Notes: generated from the letters alone by a model not told the origin. A DNA stretch of 10,407 nt from Sphingobacterium thalpophilum (GCA_943325255.2 CALPOS020000061.1:1-10407), one strand, 5' to 3'; counted from the first letter of the stretch, positions 1-6,011 are shown. Made by a program: numbers and translations.

Positions 1-87
1 AACATTAATGATTTACAATCAGGAATCTACATTGTAAAAGTAACAGGTGATAATCTTAATTATTCGCAAAAACTGATCAAGAACTAG
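1..87 (+). CDS. 3' end of a T9SS cargo protein (type A C-terminal sorting domain), 5' partial
   Basis: An open frame enters from the left edge and stops at TAG 85-87, giving 28 residues. It reads as the end of a type A T9SS sorting domain: a short beta strand with GIYIVKV, then a turn, and a C-terminus ending KLIKN. In this family the domain guides proteins through the type IX secretion system, where it is normally cleaved. The full protein would therefore be secreted or attached to the cell surface. Its catalytic or binding part lies outside the window, so its function cannot be named. The tail is short but has the usual spacing from the GxYxVK motif to a basic end. A hairpin terminator follows 23 bases downstream. 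Confidence 0.8.
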   Translation, partial: NINDLQSGIYIVKVTGDNLNYSQKLIKN

Positions 88-110
88 TTAGTCTTGAGTG
101 TAGAAAAACA

Positions 111-140
111 AAAAATCCAAATCGAAAGATTTGGATTTTT
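111..140. terminator. Bidirectional hairpin terminator between the T9SS cargo gene and dxs
   Basis: A perfect 13-bp stem (111-123 pairing with 128-140) closes a GAAA tetraloop. The stem contains ATCCAAATC/GATTTGGAT flanked by A and T runs, so each strand has a U-rich tail. It lies between the stop codons of two converging genes and can end transcription from both. Confidence 0.85.
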
Positions 141-141
141 T

Positions 142-1911
142 TTATATTGTTTTCAAAAGAGAAATAATTGATTCGACATCAATACCGCATATTTTTTGCA
201 GTTCAGTAATTGATCCGTGTTCTAGAAATTGATCTGGAATACCTAAGGTTTTGAATGGAATTTTATAGTTGTTTTCAGCAGCGAATTCAATAACAGCGCC
301 TGCAAAACCGCCCTTTATGACACCGTCTTCTATGGTGATTACCTTTTCGAATGTTGAAAAGACAGTATGCAATAGATCCGTATCAAGTGGTTTTACAAAG
401 CCAAAATTATAGTGCGCAATGTGATCTGCATGGTCGATCTTATCAATAGCTTCAATAACATTATTTCCAATCGTTCCAGTTGATAATACGGCGATTTTGC
501 TCCCTGATTTGAGACACTGTGCTTTGCCAATAGCAATTTCTTCGAATGGTAGTTGCCAATCAACAGTAACGCCACGTCCACGCGGATACCGAATAGCAAT
601 AGGGTGATCTAATCCTAATTGAGCAGTAAATAGGATATTTCGTAAGCCCATTTCATTTAAAGGTGCATAAATGATAAGGTTTGGAATACAACGCAAATAA
701 GCCAAGTCAAAAACGCCATGATGCGTTGCGCCATCTTCGCCAACCAAACCTGCGCGATCTAAACAAAAAACAACAGGTAAATTTTGTATTGCCACATCGT
801 GAATAATTTGATCATATGCACGCTGTAAAAAAGTGGAATAGATATTACAAAAGACAACCATGCCTTGAGAAGCCATTCCAGCAGATAAAGTCACGGCGTG
901 TTGCTCTGCAATGCCAACATCGAGTGCACGCGTTGGGAACTCATCCATCATATATTTTAAGGAACTTCCGGTGGGCATGGCCGGTGTAATTCCAATAATT
1001 TTTTCATTGTTTCGCGCCAATTCAACTAAAGTGAGGCCAAAAACATCTTGGTATTTTGGAGGTAAATTCGCTTCATATTTTGGCATAATATCGCCTGTAA
1101 TCGCATCAAATTTTCCTGGCGCATGATATTGAACTTGGTTATCTTCAGCTTGCTGTAATCCTTTTCCTTTCGTAGTGAGAATATGCAAAAACTTGGGGCC
1201 TTTTATTTTTTGCAAGCGCTTTAATTCTTTGATTAGCGCAAAAATATCATGACCATCAATAGGCCCAGAATAATCAAAGTTGAGCGACTTGATCATATTG
1301 TTTTCTTTCGGATTTTTTCCTTCTTTGACAGCAGTGAAGTAGTTCTTTAAAGCGCCGACACTGGGGTCAATTCCAATGGCATTGTCATTTAAAATGACCA
1401 ACAGATTGGCGTCGGTAACGCCAGCATGATTCAAACCTTCAAATGCCATTCCTGAAGCAATCGAAGCGTCTCCAATTACGGCAATGTGCTGTTTTTCGAA
1501 ATCGCCTTTTAAATTGGATGCTAATGCCATTCCGAGCGCTGCTGATATAGAAGTTGAGGAATGTCCAACGCCAAACGTATCGTAAATGCTCTCGCTTCGT
1601 TTTGGGAAACCTGAAATGCCGCCGAGTTGACGATTGGTGTGAAATTGGTCTTTTCTTTGGGTGAGGATTTTATGTCCATATGCCTGATGTCCGACATCCC
1701 AAACCAATAAATCATCTGGAGTGTTGAAGACAAAATGCAATGCGATGGTGAGTTCAACCACGCCGAGACTAGCACCCAAATGGCCTTCTTTTGTGGCTAC
1801 AATGTTGATGATGAATTCTCGTAGTTCTTGTGCTAATTGTGGCAATTGCGATTCCGTCAATCTGCGGAGATCAGTGGGATTTTGAATCTTTGAAAGTATA
1901 TTTTCTGCCAT
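142..1911 (-). CDS. dxs: 1-deoxy-D-xylulose-5-phosphate synthase (DXS)
   Basis: This cytosolic, thiamine-diphosphate-dependent enzyme condenses pyruvate with glyceraldehyde 3-phosphate to make DXP, the entry step of the MEP isoprenoid pathway. DXP also feeds thiamine synthesis, and in some bacteria pyridoxal synthesis. The 589 residues show the N-terminal transketolase domain with the catalytic-type His44 in GHLGASLG. The TPP/Mg motif GDAS starts at 147 and continues to Asn175 in LNDNAIGID. The pyrimidine domain has Glu336 in DVGIAEQH and the conserved stretch from DRAGLVGEDGATHHG at about 385. A C-terminal transketolase domain follows. The protein is about 30 residues shorter than the E. coli enzyme, mainly because the linker after residue 185 is compact. 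ATG at 1911 is the natural start, five bases from a -7 promoter box. It is transcribed alone, divergent from tadA. Confidence 0.97.
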   Translation of the reverse strand: MAENILSKIQNPTDLRRLTESQLPQLAQELREFIINIVATKEGHLGASLGVVELTIALHFVFNTPDDLLVWDVGHQAYGHKILTQRKDQFHTNRQLGGISGFPKRSESIYDTFGVGHSSTSISAALGMALASNLKGDFEKQHIAVIGDASIASGMAFEGLNHAGVTDANLLVILNDNAIGIDPSVGALKNYFTAVKEGKNPKENNMIKSLNFDYSGPIDGHDIFALIKELKRLQKIKGPKFLHILTTKGKGLQQAEDNQVQYHAPGKFDAITGDIMPKYEANLPPKYQDVFGLTLVELARNNEKIIGITPAMPTGSSLKYMMDEFPTRALDVGIAEQHAVTLSAGMASQGMVVFCNIYSTFLQRAYDQIIHDVAIQNLPVVFCLDRAGLVGEDGATHHGVFDLAYLRCIPNLIIYAPLNEMGLRNILFTAQLGLDHPIAIRYPRGRGVTVDWQLPFEEIAIGKAQCLKSGSKIAVLSTGTIGNNVIEAIDKIDHADHIAHYNFGFVKPLDTDLLHTVFSTFEKVITIEDGVIKGGFAGAVIEFAAENNYKIPFKTLGIPDQFLEHGSITELQKICGIDVESIISLLKTI

Positions 1912-1915
1912 AAGG

Positions 1916-1923
1916 CAAAGGTA
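1916..1923 (-). promoter_or_regulatory. Putative -7 box of the dxs promoter (TACCTTTG)
   Basis: On the minus strand TACCTTTG matches the Bacteroidota -7 consensus TAnnTTTG. Its last base is followed by four bases and then the dxs ATG, so transcription would start at or next to the start codon. I see no clear TTG -33 box at the usual 17-23 base spacing, which lowers confidence. Confidence 0.5.
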
Positions 1924-1937
1924 ACAAATTGAATTCC

Positions 1938-1945
1938 TATTTTTG
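1938..1945 (+). promoter_or_regulatory. Putative -7 box of the tadA promoter (TATTTTTG)
   Basis: TATTTTTG fits TAnnTTTG and ends four bases before the tadA ATG at 1950. This supports the ATG over the upstream in-frame TTG at 1929, which would not be transcribed from this promoter. No good -33 TTG is visible upstream. Confidence 0.5.
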
Positions 1946-1949
1946 TCGC

Positions 1950-2396
1950 ATGGAAAATATTTTCACCGACGAATACTATATGAAGAAAGCTTTGCAAGAG
2001 GCGGAATTGGCTTTTGACAAAGGCGAAATACCAGTAGGAGCGGTCATTGTTATTGACAATCGCGTCATTGCTTCTTCTCATAATTTGACGGAAATGTTGC
2101 ATGATGTCACTGCCCATGCCGAAATGCAATCGATTACAGCGGCGGCGAATTTTTTGGGTGGGAAGTATTTAAAAGGTTGTACGATTTATGTGACTTTAGA
2201 GCCTTGTCAGATGTGTGCTGGCGCTTTATATTGGAGTCAGATTTCGAAAATTGTTTATGGTGCTACTGATGAAAATCGAGGTTTTATAGCCATGGGAACG
2301 CAATTGCATCCGAAGACAGAAGTCGTTTCGGGCGTGTTGGCGGAGGAATCACGGGATTTGATGTTGCGCTTTTTTGCGAAGAGAAGAAAAAATTAG
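1950..2396 (+). CDS. tadA: tRNA-specific adenosine deaminase TadA
   Basis: TadA is a zinc enzyme that deaminates A34 of tRNA-Arg(ACG) to inosine, so that one tRNA reads several CGN codons. It acts in the cytosol as a homodimer. The 148-residue product has the cytidine/deoxycytidylate deaminase fold. The HAE motif supplies His56 (zinc) and Glu58 (proton shuttle), and the PCQMC motif supplies Cys86 and Cys89 (zinc). The N-terminus, with MKKALQEAELAFDKGEIPVGAVIV, is typical of the family. An in-frame TTG at 1929 would add seven residues, but ATG 1950 gives the normal length and sits just after a promoter box. The C-terminus ends in a basic RRKN tail. Guanine deaminase relatives share the fold, but the EIPVGA motif and length favour TadA. 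It converges with rng. Confidence 0.95.
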   Translation: MENIFTDEYYMKKALQEAELAFDKGEIPVGAVIVIDNRVIASSHNLTEMLHDVTAHAEMQSITAAANFLGGKYLKGCTIYVTLEPCQMCAGALYWSQISKIVYGATDENRGFIAMGTQLHPKTEVVSGVLAEESRDLMLRFFAKRRKN

Positions 2397-2560
2397 CTCG
2401 CACCCGAGCGATTAGCGAATTGACGAAGTAAAGGCGAGAAGTTGTGGAGAGGATTAATAAATATGAAATTGCCCTAGCCCAGATTGCAGCAGAAATCCTT
2501 TATTGTTTTTCTTTAAAACAATAAAGATTGGAGCGCAAAGCTGGATTAGCTTCTAATAAA
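2396..2560. repeat. Intergenic structured region with a 12-bp-stem hairpin, probable dispersed Flavobacterium-type repeat
   Basis: No ORF of note lies in this spacer between tadA and the rng terminator. It begins with a small GC hairpin (2396-2400 with 2405-2409, loop CACC) that overlaps the tadA stop codon. The centre is a perfect 12-bp stem, CTTTATTGTTTT at 2498-2509 with its complement at 2515-2526, around a 5-base loop. The flanks (about 2475-2497 and 2527-2552) look partly complementary, with AGCCCAGATTGC on one side and GCTGGATTAGCT on the other, so a longer imperfect hairpin is possible. From memory, similar sequences are scattered between genes in Flavobacterium genomes. I cannot verify that here. 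The stem is not followed by a T run, so it is not a classical terminator. Confidence 0.45.
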
Positions 2561-2590
2561 AAAACCGCCAGACTTTCGTAAGGCGGTTTT
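2561..2590. terminator. Hairpin terminator of rng (also usable from the tadA side)
   Basis: A 9-bp stem, AAAACCGCC at 2561-2569 with GGCGGTTTT at 2582-2590, encloses a 12-base loop. Read on the minus strand the stem runs into a long T run (rng side, strong). On the plus strand it gives four Ts, then AG and another T run. Confidence 0.85.
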
Positions 2591-2600
2591 AGTTTTGAAT

Positions 2601-4145
2601 TTATTCTACGATTTCTTTTCCAGATTTGTCATAGAAATGATATTCTAAGTACGTGTAAGCGTCACGTGGTATGATTTTCACCCATTTCTTATGCTCGAAA
2701 AACCATTTCGAACGTAATGATGGAAAACCTTTACTGAGGTAGGCAGCCACAAAAGGGTGCACATTGAGTACGACTTTTTTGTGGGTTTTAAGTATTCTTT
2801 CCAGGTCGGAAGCAATTTTATCAATGATTAGAATTGGCGCTTCTATTTCGCCGTTTTCATTGTTTGGATCTTCTTCTCTGGTTTTGATATTGACTTCTGG
2901 TCTTACGCGTTGTCTGGTAATCTGGACTAGCCCAAATTTACTCGGTGGTAAGATCTTATGTTTGGCTTTATCATCGTTCATTTCTTCTCTTAGGAAGTCG
3001 AACAGCACTTTTCTGTTTTCTGGATCTTGCATATCGATAAAATCTACTACGATGATTCCGCCCATATCTCTCAAACGCAATTGTCTGGCGATTTCTGCGG
3101 CGGCAATCATGTTGACTTCCATGGCGGTATCTTCTTGGTTGGATGCTTTGTTCGAACGATTTCCGCTGTTGACGTCGATGACGTGTAAGGCTTCAGTATG
3201 TTCGATGATCAGGTAAGCACCTTTACTCATAGATACGGTTTTTCCGAAGGAAGTTTTGATTTGTCTCTCTATGTTATATTTCTCGAAAATAGGAGTGTCT
3301 TTGGATTGATAAAACTTTACAATTGATTGTTTGGATGGTGCAATTTCTTCCACGTAATCCTTGGTTTCTTGGTACAACTCTTCATCATCTATATAGATAC
3401 CACTAAAGGTATCATTAAATACGTCTCTGAGAATCGAGGATGCTCTATTGAGTTCTCCTAATACTTTTGACGGATGATGAGCAGTTGGTAATTTTTTACA
3501 CATTGCAGTCCATCTGCTGAGCAGGTTCTGCAAGTCTTTTTCTATTTCGGCTGTTTTTTTGCCTTCGGCTACTGTACGAACAATAACACCGAACCCTTTT
3601 GGTTTGATGGCTTGTACTAGTTTTTTAAGTCTGTCTTTTTCGCTTTTTTCTTCTATTTTTTGAGAAACAGAAACGCGATCTGAGAACGGGACAAGAACGA
3701 TAAATCGTCCGGCTAGAGAAAGCTCTGAGCTAATTCTCGGGCCTTTGGTAGATATCGGTTCTTTGACGACTTGTACTAATACAGATTGATTGGATCCAAG
3801 CACTTCGGCGATGGTTCCGTCTTTATCAATCTCTTTTTCAAACTGAAAGTTTTTTAGGGAGAAATCTTTTATTTTACCTGCGCTTACAAGTTTTATGAAT
3901 TTCAGTTGGGACGAAAGATTTGGACCTAAATCGTGATAATGTAAGAAGGCATCTTTATCGTGGCCTACGTTTACAAATGCAGCGTTGAGTCCGGCAACTG
4001 GCTTTCTTATTTTAGCGATAAAAATATCGCCTACTTGAAAGTTGCTTGCTTCTCGTTCCTTGTGTAATTCAATTAGTTTTCCATCTTTTAATAAGGCAAA
4101 ATCTACGGCTTCAGAACTAGATCGGATGATTAATTCTTTATTCAC
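2601..4145 (-). CDS. rng: Ribonuclease E/G family protein (RNase G-like)
   Basis: This endoribonuclease family cuts single-stranded AU-rich RNA in mRNA decay and rRNA/tRNA maturation. From GTG 4145 the protein has 514 residues, beginning VNKELIIRSSSEAVDFALLKDG. The same frame is open to ATG 4199, but those 18 extra residues come from repeat-like DNA and do not resemble the family. The S1 RNA-binding domain covers about residues 25-130 (VGDIFIAKI ... AAFVNVG ... DAFLHYHD). The catalytic core carries the two expected magnesium aspartates, Asp324 in HVIDVNSG and Asp368 in IIVVDFIDM. The CPxC-type zinc-link cysteines found in E. coli RNase E/G are absent: residues around 412-437 read RQRVRPEVN ... 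GEIEAPI. There is no RNase E-type C-terminal scaffold, so a degradosome role is not indicated. It lies downstream of the hup unit but behind a terminator, so it probably has its own promoter. Confidence 0.93.
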   Translation of the reverse strand: MNKELIIRSSSEAVDFALLKDGKLIELHKEREASNFQVGDIFIAKIRKPVAGLNAAFVNVGHDKDAFLHYHDLGPNLSSQLKFIKLVSAGKIKDFSLKNFQFEKEIDKDGTIAEVLGSNQSVLVQVVKEPISTKGPRISSELSLAGRFIVLVPFSDRVSVSQKIEEKSEKDRLKKLVQAIKPKGFGVIVRTVAEGKKTAEIEKDLQNLLSRWTAMCKKLPTAHHPSKVLGELNRASSILRDVFNDTFSGIYIDDEELYQETKDYVEEIAPSKQSIVKFYQSKDTPIFEKYNIERQIKTSFGKTVSMSKGAYLIIEHTEALHVIDVNSGNRSNKASNQEDTAMEVNMIAAAEIARQLRLRDMGGIIVVDFIDMQDPENRKVLFDFLREEMNDDKAKHKILPPSKFGLVQITRQRVRPEVNIKTREEDPNNENGEIEAPILIIDKIASDLERILKTHKKVVLNVHPFVAAYLSKGFPSLRSKWFFEHKKWVKIIPRDAYTYLEYHFYDKSGKEIVE

Positions 4146-4157
4146 TCTGTAAATTTT

Positions 4158-4171
4158 TATCCGTACGGATA
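4158..4171. promoter_or_regulatory. 14-bp perfect palindrome just upstream of the rng start
   Basis: TATCCGTACGGATA is a perfect inverted repeat ending 12 bases before the GTG start of rng. It could be an operator, or in the transcript a small hairpin with a GUAC loop next to the initiation site. A palindrome of this length is expected about once in 16 kb of random DNA, so only its position makes it of interest. Confidence 0.3.
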
Positions 4172-4409
4172 GGTCTAAGGTGAAAGGTGAAAGGGACAAG
4201 GAAAAACCCTGAACCCTGAACCTTTAAACCTTGAACCCAAGGTAAGGATGGATTAAACAATATTTTAACAGGTATTGGTCCCCGGTGAAAATTGGATTGT
4301 GAGACTTTAGGATTTCAAGATTTTAAGACCAAAAGTTTCCATGTCTTATCATCTTATTGTCTTATCATCTAACAGTCTAATTTTCCATTTCAATGAACGT
4401 TTAAAAAGA
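4172..4409. repeat. Gene-free low-complexity stretch upstream of rng with short tandem-like repeats
   Basis: No credible gene lies between rng and the terminator of the hup unit. The left part holds GGTGAAA twice in tandem (about 4179-4192), then CCCTGAACCCTGAACC and CCTTGAACCC variants (4206-4242), a degenerate heptamer pattern. The right part repeats GTCTTATCATCT at 4343-4354 and 4359-4370, followed by the related CTAACAGTCTAA. This is where an rng promoter should lie. The best match to TAnnTTTG on the minus strand is AACTTTTG at about 4329-4336, one base off and far from the start, so I do not call it. Confidence 0.5.
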
Positions 4410-4434
4410 AAAAAGTAGTATTAAACTACTTTTT
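4410..4434 (-). terminator. Terminator of the hup / small basic protein unit
   Basis: A perfect 10-bp stem, AAAAAGTAGT at 4410-4419 with ACTACTTTTT at 4425-4434, closes a 5-base loop. In the minus-strand transcript the stem begins in the final lysine codons and the TAG stop of the small ORF and is followed by a T-rich run. The last coding bases therefore double as the terminator stem. Confidence 0.75.
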
Positions 4435-4518
4435 CTTTTTGTGGCGGTTAGCTCTCGCTCTTTTCTTACGTTTGTGCGTCGCTACCTTATGTCTTTTTCT
4501 TTTTTTACCACTTGGCAT
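4426..4518 (-). CDS. 30-residue lysine/arginine-rich protein, candidate small ribosomal or RNA-binding protein
   Basis: ATG 4518 to TAG 4426 encodes 30 residues starting MPSGKKRKRHKVATHKRKK and ending NRHKKKK. Sixteen of 30 residues are Lys or Arg and three more are His, with no acidic residue at all. It begins 30 bases after the hup stop and shares the hup promoter. It ends inside the unit's terminator, so it is the last gene of a compact two-gene unit. Such a composition fits a peptide buried in RNA, like the short basic ribosomal proteins bL34, bL36 or bTHX, though it lacks their motifs. A novel protein, bL38, has been reported in the Flavobacterium johnsoniae ribosome. I do not remember its sequence and cannot say whether this is it. 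I think similar peptides occur beside rng in other flavobacteria, from memory only. The function is unproven, but coding is likely from position, start and composition. Confidence 0.72.
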   Translation of the reverse strand: MPSGKKRKRHKVATHKRKKRARANRHKKKK

Positions 4519-4548
4519 AGTTGGTGATTTTGTGATTAATAAATATTT

Positions 4549-4839
4549 TTATTTTGCTTCGTTGTTTGTTTTTACTCCTTCAACAAAAACTTTAGCAGGT
4601 TTGAATGCGGGAATATTGTGTGCTGGAATTTTGATTGTGGTATTCTTAGAAATGTTTCTTCCTGTTTTTTCTGCTCTTGTTTTGATAATAAAACTACCAA
4701 AACCTCTTAAGTAAACATTATCTCCAGTTTCTAATGAAGTTTTTACTTCTTCCATAAAAGATTCTACTGTGGCTTGAACGTCTCCTTTTTCAAGACCTAA
4801 CTTTTCTGAAATTTTCGCTACGATATCTGCTTTCGTCAT
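4549..4839 (-). CDS. hup: HU/IHF-family DNA-binding protein
   Basis: HU-family proteins bind and bend DNA as dimers in the nucleoid. The 96 residues match the family at full length. A helical N-terminal body opens with MTKADIVAKISEKLGLEKGD, then comes the GFGSF turn near residues 46-50. The beta arm has GRN at 60-62, where HU usually has GRNP, and the sequence AHNIPAFKPAK follows. The short tail VEGVKTNNEAK is ordinary. The start is ATG 4839, with an A-rich AAGAAAGAAA just before it rather than a Shine-Dalgarno sequence. A good Bacteroidota promoter lies upstream, giving a leader of about 36 bases, and mutY diverges from the other side. HU and IHF subunits cannot be separated on this sequence alone, so the symbol is used for the family. 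Confidence 0.93.
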   Translation of the reverse strand: MTKADIVAKISEKLGLEKGDVQATVESFMEEVKTSLETGDNVYLRGFGSFIIKTRAEKTGRNISKNTTIKIPAHNIPAFKPAKVFVEGVKTNNEAK

Positions 4840-4880
4840 TTTCTTTCTTAATTTAAGATTTGTGATTTTTTTTGAGGTTG

Positions 4881-4912
4881 CAAATATATGAATTTAAAAA
4901 ACAATTAATCAA
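4881..4912 (-). promoter_or_regulatory. Promoter of hup and the small basic ORF
   Basis: On the minus strand TTG (4910-4912), 21 bases of spacer and TATATTTG (4881-4888) match the Bacteroidota housekeeping promoter TTG-N17-23-TAnnTTTG. The expected transcription start is near 4875. Confidence 0.75.
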
Positions 4913-4945
4913 CCTAATTCGCTAAAATTTAATTACATAAACTTT

Positions 4946-4953
4946 TACTTTTG
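4946..4953 (+). promoter_or_regulatory. Putative -7 box of the mutY promoter (TACTTTTG)
   Basis: TACTTTTG matches TAnnTTTG and lies 17 bases before ATG 4971. The upstream in-frame GTG at 4953 overlaps the last base of the box, so it cannot be the start of an mRNA made here. No clear -33 TTG is seen. Confidence 0.55.
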
Positions 4954-4970
4954 TGAACCTAAATTTTACA

Positions 4971-6011
4971 ATGGATTTTGCTAACTCACTAACCCAATGG
5001 TATCTAAAAAACAAACGCGATTTGCCTTGGCGAAACACGAAGGACCCTTATTTGATATGGTTATCTGAAATTATGCTCCAACAGACTAGAGTTGCGCAAG
5101 GAATGCCGTATTTTCATGCATTTACAAACGCGTTTCCAACAGTTTTTGACCTAGCCAATGCCTCTGAACAAGAAGTCCTAAAATTATGGCAAGGCCTCGG
5201 ATATTATTCTAGAGCGCGGAACCTTCATAAAACAGCGCAGCACATCGGAAATAATTTAGGTGGCGTTTTTCCCACTTCCTATAAAGATTTGCTACTATTA
5301 AATGGCGTTGGAGAATATACCGCTGCGGCAATTGCCAGTTTTTCTTTTAATGAGGTGATTCCAGTAGTTGACGGAAATGTTTTTCGCGTTTTGTCGAGAT
5401 ATTTTAATATTGAGACAGATATTCAATCGAATGCAGCGAAAAAGGAATTCTTTAGTTTGGCTAAAGAATTAATACTAGAGAACAATCCCGCATTATTCAA
5501 CCAAGCAATAATGGAGTTTGGTGCATTACAATGCGTTCCGAAGAATCCAAATTGCAGCAGTTGCCCGCTAAATGAGGGTTGTTTGGCACTGCAGAAAAAT
5601 AAAGTGCATTCACTACCCATTAAGTCAAAGAAACTAAAAGTCAGAAATAGGTATTTTAATTATATTGTTTTTTTTGACAATTTGAAAAATACCATAATTC
5701 GGAAGCGGGAAGAAAAAGGAATTTGGCATAATCTGTATGAGTTTCCATTGATAGAGTCAGATAAAAACATAGAGTATGAAGATTTTCAACTAGAGCTTTT
5801 GACTCGAAAATTCGTTACAAATTCTATCGTGTCAATAGAAGAGTTCAATGCAATCAGCCAATTACATAAACTAACACACCAACATTTGCATATTAAATTT
5901 TGGAAAGTTGCCGTTTCAGACGTTATTACAAATGGAATAGATTATGAAACTTTGTTGACTTTTCCATTCCCAATTGTCATATATAATTTTATAGAAAAGG
6001 ATTGGAAATAG
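4971..6011 (+). CDS. mutY: A/G-specific adenine glycosylase MutY
   Basis: MutY removes adenine mispaired with 8-oxoguanine, starting base-excision repair and preventing G:C to T:A changes. From ATG 4971 it has 346 residues. The active site shows Glu33 in SEIMLQQT, the helix-hairpin-helix LLNGVGEYTAAAI with Tyr116, and the catalytic Asp134 in VVDGNVFRV. The iron-sulphur loop is intact: Cys188, 195, 198 and 204 in the C-x6-C-x2-C-x5-C pattern. The C-terminal part, from about 225, resembles the NUDIX-like domain that reads 8-oxoguanine, with GIWHNLYEFPL at about 270-280 and LTHQHLHI near 315. A longer GTG start at 4953 is rejected because it overlaps the promoter. It is followed by ssb after 46 bases and probably contributes read-through into ssb-gldE-gldD. 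Confidence 0.96.
   Translation: MDFANSLTQWYLKNKRDLPWRNTKDPYLIWLSEIMLQQTRVAQGMPYFHAFTNAFPTVFDLANASEQEVLKLWQGLGYYSRARNLHKTAQHIGNNLGGVFPTSYKDLLLLNGVGEYTAAAIASFSFNEVIPVVDGNVFRVLSRYFNIETDIQSNAAKKEFFSLAKELILENNPALFNQAIMEFGALQCVPKNPNCSSCPLNEGCLALQKNKVHSLPIKSKKLKVRNRYFNYIVFFDNLKNTIIRKREEKGIWHNLYEFPLIESDKNIEYEDFQLELLTRKFVTNSIVSIEEFNAISQLHKLTHQHLHIKFWKVAVSDVITNGIDYETLLTFPFPIVIYNFIEKDWK

Noticed and set aside
1929..1949. Longer tadA start at TTG 1929
   Set aside because: It precedes the -7 box and adds seven residues not typical of TadA; ATG 1950 gives the family length.
1857..2129. 90-codon minus-strand frame opposite the start of tadA
   Set aside because: It overlaps both the dxs 5' end and tadA, which are clearly real genes in other frames.
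2498..2526. Hairpin as the tadA terminator
   Set aside because: The stem is A/T-rich and followed by ATTGG rather than a T run; the 2561-2590 hairpin is the better terminator.
2764..3216. 150-codon frame opposite rng
   Set aside because: It is fully inside the conserved rng coding region and has no promoter or family resemblance.
4439..4714. Hydrophobic 91-codon frame on the + strand
   Set aside because: It is the antisense of hup and of the small Lys/Arg-rich ORF; AAA/AAG codons read backwards give Phe/Leu, producing a false membrane protein.
4953..4970. Longer mutY start at GTG 4953
   Set aside because: The GTG overlaps the -7 promoter box, and family resemblance begins after ATG 4971.
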